Source of the DNA: a virus
Length of the DNA stretch: 39,130 nucleotides
Virus record (IMG/VR): IMGVR_UViG_3300010400_000035
Coordinates: 1-39,130 of that record
Direction: 5' to 3' (one strand)
Position numbers and translations under genes: made by a program. Below the pieces are notes generated by a model. It did not search any database and was not told the DNA's origin. It worked only from the letters and a program-made list of their open reading frames with translations. This document shows positions 1-6,408 of this stretch, piece by piece (position 1 is the first letter of the stretch; each line of letters opens with the position of its first letter).

Positions 1-168
1 ACGCGGTCCACCGTCGAGGCAGAGCACAGCGACAGCACGCGGGCAACCGTCGAGTCCGAGCACAGCGACAGCACGCGGGCAACCGTCGAGTCCGAGCACA
101 GCGACAGCACGCGGGCAACCGTCGAGTCCGAGCACAGCGACAGCACGCGGTCCACCGTCGAGGCAGAG
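1..168. repeat. 36-bp direct tandem repeat, about 4.7 units
   Basis: Units begin at 1, 37, 73, 109 and 145. The three central units are identical. The first and last carry the same differences (tcc for gca, gca for tcc) in their first 24 bases. There are no spacers, so this is not a CRISPR array. The period is a multiple of three and keeps the minus-strand frame open, so unit gain or loss would change protein length without a frameshift. Confidence 0.95.
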
Positions 169-287
169 CCAGGAGAGTTGATGTAGGCGGTCAGTTCCTC
201 ATCAGACATACCTTCAATTTTTGCAGAAAAAATTTTAACAGCTTCATCCAGACTTTTCCGGTAATCAGCAAACGTTTCAGTTTTCAT
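1..287 (-). CDS. 12-residue tandem-repeat protein, partial (3' end off the window)
   Basis: An open frame starts at ATG 287 and is still open at base 1 (95 codons seen). An AAAGGA motif lies about 11 bases before the start. The first 40 or so residues (MKTETFADYRKSLDEAVKIF...) form a charged, helical-looking N-terminus ending in a DEELTAYIN segment. After that comes a perfect repeat with core STVARVLSLCSD (12 residues), three identical copies flanked by variant copies in which the DS before STV is AS and AR is replaced by DR. One cysteine falls in each repeat at the same place. The gene is the last visible member of the leftward early operon. I do not recognise the family. The opposite strand is also open here (a repeat T-R-A-T-V-E-S-E-H-S-D-S), but it has no visible start and stops at 186. 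Confidence 0.6.
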   Translation of the reverse strand, partial: MKTETFADYRKSLDEAVKIFSAKIEGMSDEELTAYINSPGSASTVDRVLSLCSDSTVARVLSLCSDSTVARVLSLCSDSTVARVLSLCSASTVDR

Positions 288-324
288 TGATATGTGATCC
301 TTTCAGTGATCGTTTGTGTGTTCT

Positions 325-816
325 TCATGCGGCCATCTTGAACGGGAATTCCCAAAGCGACTGACGGCCACGCGCCGCGATGGGTGTTTCAAAGACTTGT
401 GTGACTTCCAGATGCCAGGCATAACGCATCGGGCTAAAGTCGCCGAGGTTCCATTCTAAAACGATCCGCTTCTTGACTGTCGGGGGCAGCTCCTTCGAAA
501 TTTTTGGATTGGCGATCGTCGGATAGACTTCAATCAGGTTGGCGATGCAAAGCACCGAGCCGAGTGGCAGGGTTTCCAGAGCGGTGATGCCCTCCGATTC
601 GAACAGGCCTGCAATGTGCCTTTGAACGCCGATCGAAAGCCCTTCAAATGATGGGCGGCGCTGTGCTGCATGAATCGCGATCGGGCCTCGATAACTTGTC
701 GCCCAACTACGGGTCTCGAAATGTTTGTGGCCAAGTGCCACCAACGAAGCCCACGGCTGCCATAGAGACAGCGCGGGAATCGTTCCGGGTTTCGGGTTCC
801 ATCCTTTAGTCGTCAT
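325..816 (-). CDS. ASCH-domain protein
   Basis: 163 aa. The segment ALSLWQPWASLVALGHKHFE followed by TRSW..SYRGPIAIHAA is the typical N-terminal part of an ASCH domain, a PUA-like beta-barrel fold thought to bind RNA or modified bases. I chose ATG 816 because it overlaps the TGA of the upstream DUF1643 gene as ATGA, the coupling used throughout this operon; ATG 831 is an in-frame alternative adding MENGS. ASCH proteins are often carried by phages, but their phage role is not established. Its pairing with DUF1643 suggests a nucleic-acid related accessory function (inference). Confidence 0.85.
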   Translation of the reverse strand: MTTKGWNPKPGTIPALSLWQPWASLVALGHKHFETRSWATSYRGPIAIHAAQRRPSFEGLSIGVQRHIAGLFESEGITALETLPLGSVLCIANLIEVYPTIANPKISKELPPTVKKRIVLEWNLGDFSPMRYAWHLEVTQVFETPIAARGRQSLWEFPFKMAA

Positions 817-1313
817 GCTGCCATTTTCCATTCAGTAGGTTGCAGTATTTTTTTCAAGTAAAGTGGGTGTGCAGGATGCCCTTCTTTCGTGATTGAAAGG
901 CAGTAGATTTTTCTGTTTTTGCAGATGTTGCGGACAACTTCACCACGAGATTGATATTCACCGTGAATTCCCCATGCCGCAACTACCAGAGAACATTCTT
1001 GCATCGAGGTTAAGATGTACTGGTCGTTCAACGGACCGATCGGATCTGGGTGTGTGTACAAAACCGAAGGCATGCGGGATCTAAGGCCAAAAAGGTTCAC
1101 CACCTGAATTCCATTGTAGCCCCAGAGTTTCGCGTAATTGATACAGCGTGTTATCGTGGCGTCATCAAATTCCGCATCCGCAGTGGATGGATTCAGCATG
1201 ATGAAACACACTAAATGAGGCGCTTCGCCATTGAAAAAATCGAACCATCGCCGCGTCAGCAGATAGCGATATTCCCCTTCGATAGTGGCGGTTTTTAATG
1301 TCTCGTCTTTCAC
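813..1313 (-). CDS. DUF1643-family protein
   Basis: 166 aa. The stretch CFIMLNPSTADAEFDDATIT, then RCINYAKLWGYNGIQVVNLF, is the hallmark of the DUF1643 family (LNPS motif, N/D pair, then VNLF). The family has no proven activity; it is common in phages and plasmids. The start is taken as GTG 1313, which has AAGGA six bases upstream. A longer frame to 1352 would begin inside a strong hairpin and adds arginine-rich, non-conserved residues. The 3' end overlaps the ASCH gene by four bases, so the two are probably translated together. Confidence 0.85.
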   Translation of the reverse strand: MKDETLKTATIEGEYRYLLTRRWFDFFNGEAPHLVCFIMLNPSTADAEFDDATITRCINYAKLWGYNGIQVVNLFGLRSRMPSVLYTHPDPIGPLNDQYILTSMQECSLVVAAWGIHGEYQSRGEVVRNICKNRKIYCLSITKEGHPAHPLYLKKILQPTEWKMAA

Positions 1314-1330
1314 TGTTATTCCTTGTAAGC

Positions 1331-1356
1331 GGCGGTGCGCCCGGAGACGCACCGCC
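1331..1356 (-). promoter_or_regulatory. Intra-operon hairpin (perfect 9-bp stem)
   Basis: GGCGGTGCG (1331-1339) pairs perfectly with CGCACCGCC (1348-1356) across an 8-base loop, in the only sizeable gap (52 bases) of this part of the operon. No T-tract follows on the minus strand, so it is not a standard intrinsic terminator. It may slow transcription, protect the upstream mRNA end or mark a processing point. Confidence 0.5.
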
Positions 1357-1365
1357 TGACCTTGC

Positions 1366-1503
1366 CTATGCCTCGGAGCTTTCCGCGTTCTCGGCGGCGT
1401 CTTCCGTCTGCTCGGCGGGAACGGTGGTGACCACGGTCCCTTCCTCGCTGACTTCCGTGCCCTTCGGAATGGTGATGTCCTCGGTGGTGATCTTCTTCGC
1501 CAT
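1366..1503 (-). CDS. Candidate nested small acidic protein (internal start)
   Basis: In-frame ATG 1503 is preceded by AAGGAGA with an eight-base spacer, a stronger ribosome site than many true starts here. The product would be 45 aa: MAKKITTEDITIPKGTEV followed by a Glu/Ala-rich tail. It could be a separately translated small protein, or the ORF could be an old fusion of two genes. I infer this from the site alone. Confidence 0.4.
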   Translation of the reverse strand: MAKKITTEDITIPKGTEVSEEGTVVTTVPAEQTEDAAENAESSEA

Positions 1504-1812
1504 GTGGCGTTCTCCTTCTGAAATCCCGGAGACCTCCGGGACGTTCGCTGGTTGTACAGCGAGACGGTTGTTGCGGGCCTGTGCCCGAAGTTTCAATCTT
1601 TCCTTTTTGCTCAAGCCCTTCGGTGTGGCGCGGTTCGCACGCACAAGGGTGTCGCCAGCAGTGCCGACATACAGGCGGCGGCCGTCGAGCGACTTGAAGC
1701 CATCGACCTTCTCGCCGGTTTCACCTTTCACCAACGTGGTGGCCCTCATTCGATATGCCCTCCGTGTCGGATCAATGCCTTTGTCTGGTGACTTTTCGTC
1801 CATGCGGCTCAT
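1366..1812 (-). CDS. Hypothetical basic-to-acidic protein with a nested internal start
   Basis: 148 aa, family not recognised. ATG 1812 follows GGAGGGGAGAAATT, a very strong ribosome site, and overlaps the upstream stop as ATGA. The first 100 residues are basic (RRAYRMRATT, KKERLKLRAQARNNR). The last 45 are acidic (EQTEDAAENAESSEA). The charge switch coincides with a second good start at 1503, so the frame may encode two products. It lies downstream of holin and endolysin in the early/lysis operon. Confidence 0.7.
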   Translation of the reverse strand: MSRMDEKSPDKGIDPTRRAYRMRATTLVKGETGEKVDGFKSLDGRRLYVGTAGDTLVRANRATPKGLSKKERLKLRAQARNNRLAVQPANVPEVSGISEGERHMAKKITTEDITIPKGTEVSEEGTVVTTVPAEQTEDAAENAESSEA

Positions 1813-2048
1813 AATTTCTCCCCTCCAAATTCCATGATGTCGAATGCCGAGTTGATTTGAATTCCCTTTTGCGTCGGAGAATGCCAGTGCAAATCGCGTG
1901 TCCAACTCAAGCGTTGCGTCCCGGTGTCCAGGTGCCAGCAGAGATTCAGACCGGAACGATGGCGCATTTCACCATAGTGGATCTCTCCGTTGCGCAGTCT
2001 GACGGATGCCGCGTTTGATTCGAACACTTCCACGACGTTTCTGTTCAT
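1809..2048 (-). CDS. Hypothetical small protein
   Basis: 79 aa, not recognised. It contains HYGEMRHRSGLNLCWHLDTG and a W/H-rich middle, and begins MNRNVVEVFESNAASVRLRNG. It looks like a small beta-strand protein. Both ends overlap neighbours as ATGA (start with the holin stop, stop with the next start), which supports it as a real operon member between the holin and the 148-aa protein. Confidence 0.7.
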   Translation of the reverse strand: MNRNVVEVFESNAASVRLRNGEIHYGEMRHRSGLNLCWHLDTGTQRLSWTRDLHWHSPTQKGIQINSAFDIMEFGGEKL

Positions 2049-2506
2049 TTCATCGCTTTCGTGTCTGCGCCCTTAACCTTCTCGAAGCTGCGCATGCCAC
2101 CGAGACCGAGCATGCCCATCAAGAGCGTCATCAGGGTGCCGATTTCGAGAGCGGGCGGGTTCTGCGGGGCAAACTTCAACCAGGCATTCAGCCAGCATAG
2201 CAGCGAGTAGAACAGGAACTGGTAAGCAAGGCCGAGCACACAGATCCAGCCCACGGCCGGACGCCAGCCCGCGACGAACCAGTGCGGGCTTTGCGCTTCG
2301 ATCTTGTTGATGTCCTGCTGGCCCTTCGCAAGGTCCGCGTCTATCCTGTCCTCCGCGAGCTGGAAGTCCTGCGTGGCCTTCTGCATCTCCAGATTCTTTT
2401 CGAGGCGCTCTTCATCCGAGGTGAAGAGCTTGTCGATGGCCTCTCCGGCATCTTTCACGATGTTGCCGCCGGAGAGCATCTTGCCGATGAAACTGAGCGG
2501 ATTCAT
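2045..2506 (-). CDS. Holin (GTA_holin_3TM-like)
   Basis: 153 aa. Residues 1-75 are hydrophilic and helical (DEERLEKNLEMQKATQDF). SPHWFVAGWRPAVGWICVLG at about 73-92 opens a hydrophobic hairpin (to about 108), and a second hydrophobic segment follows at about 120-138 (LEIGTLMTLLMGMLGLGGMR). The HWFVAGWRPAVGW motif is characteristic of the three-TM holin family of phages and gene transfer agents. It would make pores in the inner membrane to release or activate the endolysin encoded just upstream. ATG 2506 has GGAGG upstream and overlaps the endolysin stop. Confidence 0.88.
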   Translation of the reverse strand: MNPLSFIGKMLSGGNIVKDAGEAIDKLFTSDEERLEKNLEMQKATQDFQLAEDRIDADLAKGQQDINKIEAQSPHWFVAGWRPAVGWICVLGLAYQFLFYSLLCWLNAWLKFAPQNPPALEIGTLMTLLMGMLGLGGMRSFEKVKGADTKAMK

Positions 2507-2994
2507 GCCGCACCTCCTTCCAATGCGCGTTTGACCCATCCCAGCAGGAACCGCTCCTGGGTTTTGTCCTTCAGGCAGATGGCCACATAGCGGGCGATTT
2601 TCCCGAGGGTGAAGTTGGACATGAATTCATGATCCGCCATCGCGTTCAGCGCCGCGACGCTTTCCGGACCGATGAAGCCGTCGGCGGGTTCGATGCCCAG
2701 GGAGAACTGCGCGATGCGTGAAGCGGTCTTCACGCCCATGTTCACAGCAGCATCGAACAGGCATTCGGCTACGCTCTGAGTCTTGATGTCATCCCCGCGC
2801 ACCTTGTCCCAGAAGTCGGCCTTGTAGATGTCCCTGGCCTGCTGCTCGCTGAGTCCGCGAATGTTCAGCATCGGGTAGCTGCGCTGCGAGATGCCGTATT
2901 TCGTGACGCCGCCCTTGTCCTTCGGGTCGTCGGTGATTCTACCGCCGCCTTCGCGCACAAGAGTTTTTGCCACCGCCTGATTGAAGTCCGCCAT
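2503..2994 (-). CDS. Endolysin, glycosyl hydrolase family 108 (N-acetylmuramidase)
   Basis: 163 aa. LVREGGGRITDDPKDKGGVT then KYGIS is the GH108 active-site region; the Glu of REGG (about residue 15) is the expected catalytic acid. The C-terminal part (ADGFIGPESVAALNA) matches the peptidoglycan-binding domain usually found behind GH108. It cleaves the glycan backbone of host peptidoglycan at lysis. No signal peptide is seen, so it should depend on the downstream holin. ATG 2994 has AAGGAA upstream; the in-frame extension to 3078 lacks a better site. Confidence 0.92.
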   Translation of the reverse strand: MADFNQAVAKTLVREGGGRITDDPKDKGGVTKYGISQRSYPMLNIRGLSEQQARDIYKADFWDKVRGDDIKTQSVAECLFDAAVNMGVKTASRIAQFSLGIEPADGFIGPESVAALNAMADHEFMSNFTLGKIARYVAICLKDKTQERFLLGWVKRALEGGAA

Positions 2995-3013
2995 GTGTGT
3001 TCCTTTCCTTGAT

Positions 3014-4033
3014 TCAGAACTCAAACCGCACTGAACGCTTTGTGCCTTTGCCGATCCATTCGGTGTAGGGTTTTTCATTAAGCGAGCCGAGGTAGCTGCT
3101 GAAATCCCACACTCCGCTTTTGTCGTCGATGTCTGAGCCGAACCTGCCCAACAGGTTCGTGATGCCGCCGCCGATGTCCGTGACTGTGAAGCCGAGGTGA
3201 TCGATTTCGATGATGCGCTCGCAGGTCTTGCCGAACAGTCCGAAGAACCACTTGCGGCCGTACTTGAGATGAATGAGAGTCGGTGTTGCTTCGATTACCT
3301 CGAACTGCCCGCCGGTCACGCGCCAGTAGCTGTCATTCCACGGACCGCGTGGCACGTTCAGATAAGCGGCCTCTGCGTTCGGGCGTTTCTGCTTGTTCGC
3401 ATAGCCGATATAAGGCGGGCAGACTGCGAGCCATCCCCGACCTTTCTTGTAGAACGCGAAGTGACCAAAGGAGGGATTGACATGGAAGTCGTAGGGAAAT
3501 TCGTTGACCGCCGCTTCATGCTCCACCAGGAGAAAGGATCCGTTGCGCCGCACGACCGTATGCGAATCCCAGGAGAACTCGCCGTCGTCATGTTCAACCG
3601 TCGGGAAACCCGTTTCCCGCGTCTCTGCCAGCGGGATTTTGCCGTCAGGTCCGGAGAGCTGCAAGTAGTTCACCTCCATCGCAGAGAGCGCGGACTCGTA
3701 TTGAATCGGCAGCTTGCCGGTGATACGGTGGTAGAAGTCGAAGGCGGCTTTCACATAGAGGAAATAGGATGGCCCCTCGATGTAGAGGCCGTTGCGGCAC
3801 AGCAACCGGAAATCCTGCCAGGCCTTGTCCAGTTCGCCGTTCAGGGTGAGCGCCGCCTGAATCACACGCTGACGGATGGTGAGGTTCGTCGGGCCGACCA
3901 GCTCCTGCGCTTCGCACAGCAGCCGGAATTGATTCAGCGACCAGGCATCACTGAGCGTCGGTTTATCCTTGGCCATGACATTGTCCTGCGCTGTCGCCCA
4001 GGCGGTTGTATTGGTGAAAGTCCAGGTCATCAT
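3014..4033 (-). CDS. Hypothetical 339-aa protein, possibly heparinase II/III-like
   Basis: Not confidently recognised. Residues about 15-145 are helical with Trp/Tyr (LDKAWQDFRLLCRNGLYIEG, then FYHRITGKLP). The second half is beta-rich, with HEAAVNEFPYDFHVNPSFGH and then FAFYKKGRGWLAV...YIGY. A helical N-half followed by a beta-sandwich with an H-x-N-P-x-x-G-H-F-x-x-Y pattern recalls heparinase II/III-like polysaccharide lyases, but this is a by-eye resemblance. It lies directly upstream of endolysin, so it would be made in the same transcript as the lysis genes. ATG 4033 overlaps the upstream stop as ATGA, with AAAGGAG ten bases before it; ATG 4030 is the alternative. Confidence 0.6.
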   Translation of the reverse strand: MMTWTFTNTTAWATAQDNVMAKDKPTLSDAWSLNQFRLLCEAQELVGPTNLTIRQRVIQAALTLNGELDKAWQDFRLLCRNGLYIEGPSYFLYVKAAFDFYHRITGKLPIQYESALSAMEVNYLQLSGPDGKIPLAETRETGFPTVEHDDGEFSWDSHTVVRRNGSFLLVEHEAAVNEFPYDFHVNPSFGHFAFYKKGRGWLAVCPPYIGYANKQKRPNAEAAYLNVPRGPWNDSYWRVTGGQFEVIEATPTLIHLKYGRKWFFGLFGKTCERIIEIDHLGFTVTDIGGGITNLLGRFGSDIDDKSGVWDFSSYLGSLNEKPYTEWIGKGTKRSVRFEF

Positions 4034-4353
4034 CTCGAATTCGCTCCTTTGATTCTGTCGCCGTGCACTTTCACCTTTGCGCCTGCCGCCCGGAACTTGT
4101 CCAGGAAGTCGCGCAGGCCGCCAACGTTGCGGGTTCCGAAGTTGTAGAAGCGCACGATGTCCCTGCCACCCTGCTCGTAGGCCAGCACGCACCAGCTTCC
4201 GCCGAGCTTCGCCTCGCGTGGCGAATTCGCGGACAGATGCAGCGCGGCCATGGCTTCGCGTGTGGCAAACACGGCGTCTTCCGCGTCGTCCAGGCGCTTC
4301 AGTTCCCTGACCAGGACTGCGAGCACGATTTTACGGAACCATCGCTTGATCAT
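4030..4353 (-). CDS. Hypothetical 107-aa protein
   Basis: Not recognised. It starts MIKRWFRKIVLAVLVRELKR, an amphipathic or membrane-touching helix. The middle has GGSWCVLAYEQGGRDIVRFY and the end is basic. It could be a small phage adaptor with an alpha/beta C-terminal half. Overlaps both neighbours by four bases. Confidence 0.65.
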   Translation of the reverse strand: MIKRWFRKIVLAVLVRELKRLDDAEDAVFATREAMAALHLSANSPREAKLGGSWCVLAYEQGGRDIVRFYNFGTRNVGGLRDFLDKFRAAGAKVKVHGDRIKGANSR

Positions 4354-4568
4354 TTTTTCCCGGACTTCACTTTCGACCGTTTCGCATCGACCTTGAACTG
4401 CGCCGCAACCTTCTTCAGGATGACGCCTGCGCTGTTGATGCAGCGCAGTGCAGAACTGATTTCGCCCTCGTTGGTGAACCCGAGCGCGAGGTTGAGCTGC
4501 TTGGCAGCCTCGGCCGTTGAGGTGGGCGGTGACTTCTTCTTTGCCTTGACTTTCACTTTGGTTTTCAT
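4350..4568 (-). CDS. Lysine-rich small protein
   Basis: 72 aa with a strongly basic N-terminus (MKTKVKVKAKKK) and basic C-terminus (KSKVKSGKK), and a helical middle (AEAAKQLNLALGFTNEGEIS). It looks like a nucleic-acid binding protein, but no named family is recognised. AGGAGC lies six bases before ATG 4568. Confidence 0.65.
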   Translation of the reverse strand: MKTKVKVKAKKKSPPTSTAEAAKQLNLALGFTNEGEISSALRCINSAGVILKKVAAQFKVDAKRSKVKSGKK

Positions 4569-4575
4569 GGTGCTC

Positions 4576-4758
4576 CTAGTAGGTGATGGATGTTGTGAGA
4601 ACTGCGGCCGCGAGCCAGTATGCGGCGCGACGGCCGTATTGTGCGTCCTTCATGATGATTGCGGCTCCAAGGAAGATGAGGCCCGCAGTGATGTTGATGC
4701 AGATGCCCATGGTGGGAACGACTCGGACAACGACCGCGAGAGTCTCCCGCGTAATCAC
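4576..4758 (-). CDS. Small membrane protein, two TM segments
   Basis: 60 aa. Start is GTG 4758, overlapping the Gam stop as GTGA. Residues about 6-36 (VVVRVVPTMGICINITAGLI...) and 45-58 (AAYWLAAAVLTTSI) are hydrophobic, joined by a short polar stretch (KDAQYGRR). The family is unknown; it could be an early membrane protein such as a superinfection-exclusion factor, but nothing in the sequence proves that. Confidence 0.55.
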   Translation of the reverse strand: MITRETLAVVVRVVPTMGICINITAGLIFLGAAIIMKDAQYGRRAAYWLAAAVLTTSITY

Positions 4759-5270
4759 TCGCGCACCTGCGCGGCCTTCTCTTCATCGACCTTGTACGCC
4801 AGGGTGTTTTCGGTGACGCGCTTGACACCCACCGTCTTGAGGTCGGCATCGGAGTAGTCCGCGAGCTTCTCCTTGTTCGGAGTCTCCTTCACCGTGATGG
4901 CGTCCTTCCATCCCTGTTCCTTAAGCGCATCGACGGTTTTCTCGATGCTCTTGATGACGAGCTTCGTGCTCTCGCGGCAGGTGAGTTTTCCGAAGGGAAC
5001 CTCGACGGTCTTTTTATCCTCGCTGAAAAGCTCGTCTTCATGGCTTTCGATGAACTCCAGCAGCACCTCGTCCAGACCGTTGATCTCTTCGTCCAGGGGC
5101 GTGGTGGCTTCCAGCAACTCTTCCTTGAGTTTGTTGATCCGCAGTTCGGTGGCAGCCGCCAGCTTCTTGCGCTTCAGTCCCGCCTGCGCGATGCGGAGCA
5201 GGGCCTTGTCGGCCTCGTCCAGGTTCCTGATGCTCGCGAGCTTCAGCTTCTTCGGTTTCTTTTCAGCCAT
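4755..5270 (-). CDS. gam: Host-nuclease inhibitor Gam (Mu Gam family)
   Basis: 171 aa, close to Mu Gam in length. It is highly charged and helical (LRIAQAGLKRKKLAAATELR, then INKLKEELLEATTPLDEEIN) and ends in a small beta region (VEVPFGKLTCRES, then TLAYKVDEE), the pattern of the Mu Gam family. Gam is a Ku-like dimer that binds DNA ends and shields them from host exonucleases such as RecBCD. GGAGGAA precedes ATG 5270. It sits in the early operon downstream of GemA, as in other Mu-like phages. Confidence 0.92.
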   Translation of the reverse strand: MAEKKPKKLKLASIRNLDEADKALLRIAQAGLKRKKLAAATELRINKLKEELLEATTPLDEEINGLDEVLLEFIESHEDELFSEDKKTVEVPFGKLTCRESTKLVIKSIEKTVDALKEQGWKDAITVKETPNKEKLADYSDADLKTVGVKRVTENTLAYKVDEEKAAQVRE

Positions 5271-5320
5271 GTGTTGTTCCTCCAGTTTGATGATTGATGA
5301 AAGAGTGTTCGATGCGGGTT

Positions 5321-5491
5321 CTAACGGCCGGTGTCGGAAAGCGATCCAGCCATGTTGATGGTTTCCTGTCGCTGCCGCTGGCGTCCGTTGTGAATGCCGA
5401 TTTGAACGAGAGCCAGTGCCAGCAGGAGAAGTCCGATCACCTTGATGGCCAGCCTGGACATTTTGCGATCCATCGCGTCATCATAAATCAT
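5321..5491 (-). CDS. Small single-TM protein
   Basis: 56 aa, not recognised. ATG 5491 has AAAGGA eight bases upstream and overlaps the end of the preceding gene by 11 bases. A charged N-terminus (MIYDDAMDRKMSR) leads into one TM segment (about residues 14-32, LAIKVIGLLLLALALVQIGI) and a Gln/Arg-rich tail. This fills what would otherwise be a gap between Gam and the 60-aa protein. Confidence 0.55.
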   Translation of the reverse strand: MIYDDAMDRKMSRLAIKVIGLLLLALALVQIGIHNGRQRQRQETINMAGSLSDTGR

Positions 5492-5663
5492 GGGTCGATT
5501 CCTTTTCTCGCGCCTGTTCGAGACGCAGTTGAAGACATTCCATTGCTCGGGACAGCGAAAGGTTTTGCTCGCGCAGCTCCCCGAGCTTGATCAGGTTTTC
5601 AAGGTTCTCCATTTCCAGATTCTCGATGATGACCAGGAGCTGTTCGAATATCGCGTCGTTCAT
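5481..5663 (-). CDS. Small coiled-coil protein
   Basis: 60 aa, nearly all helix with leucine heptads (LVIIENLEMENLENLIKLGE, then LREQNLSLSRAMECLQLRLE). It probably oligomerises. Family unknown. ATGA overlap with the upstream gene, 11-base overlap with the downstream one. Confidence 0.65.
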   Translation of the reverse strand: MNDAIFEQLLVIIENLEMENLENLIKLGELREQNLSLSRAMECLQLRLEQAREKESTHDL

Positions 5664-5920
5664 GCGGCCACCTCAAGGTCGAGCGACAACTGCAACTCAT
5701 CTTCCGTGACCGGCGGGCGTGGCTTGTCGATGCCCTTCAAGGCCGGGTTCCTGGGCATGAGGACCTCGGGCACGGCATAGGCATTGCCGCGCGGGAAGAG
5801 GCCGAGCCAGACGTTGCGGGTGCCGCGCAGCTTGAACGTGCTGACCACGACACCCGCATGCCATTTCTTGCCCAGCCAGATCCAGATTGTGCGACGCGGG
5901 AAGATTGCTTCAGGATTCAT
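5660..5920 (-). CDS. Hypothetical small beta-rich protein
   Basis: 86 aa from ATG 5920, which overlaps the GemA stop as ATGA. RRTIWIWLGKKWHAGVVVST is a Trp-rich strand pair, and the rest (WLGLFPRGNAYAVPEVLMPR) suggests a small SH3-like barrel. The C-terminus is acidic and leucine-rich. Not assigned to a family. A longer frame to 5998 would overlap GemA more and lacks support. Confidence 0.65.
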   Translation of the reverse strand: MNPEAIFPRRTIWIWLGKKWHAGVVVSTFKLRGTRNVWLGLFPRGNAYAVPEVLMPRNPALKGIDKPRPPVTEDELQLSLDLEVAA

Positions 5921-6405
5921 GCTGCCGCCTTTTGCGGTTGCTTCTGCATGACTTCCAACGTGCATATGACCTTGTGGGCATCCTTGCCTTCGAGCCATGA
6001 CAACCCCTGCACGTTGAAGCGGTTGCGCACGAAGCTCTTCAGCGCGGCCTCACGGGCCTCGTCGTCGGTCGCGCGTGAGACCTTCTCCCATAGGTTGCGT
6101 ATCTTCCAGATTTGCCGATTGGTCGCCATGCCGGGACGCTCGACCGGTGGCGCTGCCGGTGCGATCTTTCGCACCCTGGGAGTCCACACGCCCGCAGTGA
6201 TGGCCGCCTGCTCCAGCACGTTGATGAACTGCGATGCCTGCACGGCATTCAGATCCTTGCTGGAGTTCACGCCGTATGCGTCAGACAGCATCTGCCGGTA
6301 GGGCTTGTCTTCCATCTGAAGCGCACGACACATCGCCTTGATGATGGAAATCTGCCCTGCGTGAATCGCGCCGCTCTTGCCGTAGATTCTTGATTTCGCC
6401 TGCAT
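5917..6405 (-). CDS. gemA: GemA / Mu gp16-like regulatory protein (DUF1018)
   Basis: 162 aa. IHAGQISIIKAMCRALQMED, then KPYRQMLSDAYGV, matches the N-terminal signature of the DUF1018 (gp16/GemA) family; ATNRQIWKIRNLWEKV is the second conserved block. In Mu, GemA affects host gene expression and DNA topology. It lies directly downstream of MuB, the usual place. The C-terminus is basic and ends in KQPQKAAA. Confidence 0.9.
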   Translation of the reverse strand: MQAKSRIYGKSGAIHAGQISIIKAMCRALQMEDKPYRQMLSDAYGVNSSKDLNAVQASQFINVLEQAAITAGVWTPRVRKIAPAAPPVERPGMATNRQIWKIRNLWEKVSRATDDEAREAALKSFVRNRFNVQGLSWLEGKDAHKVICTLEVMQKQPQKAAA

Positions 6406-6408
6406 GGC

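Noticed and set aside
1-168. CRISPR array
   Set aside because: The 36-bp units are directly adjacent with no spacers and continue an open reading frame.
1-186. Plus-strand coding frame through the repeats (TRATVESEHSDS units)
   Set aside because: It has no visible start, ends at 186, and the minus frame has a start, a ribosome site and fits the operon direction.
953-966. TATTCACC repressor half-site copy near 955-962
   Set aside because: Lies within the DUF1643 coding region, with only eight bases shared and no second arm; expected by chance.
1331-1356. Intrinsic terminator
   Set aside because: Strong stem but no following T run on either strand.
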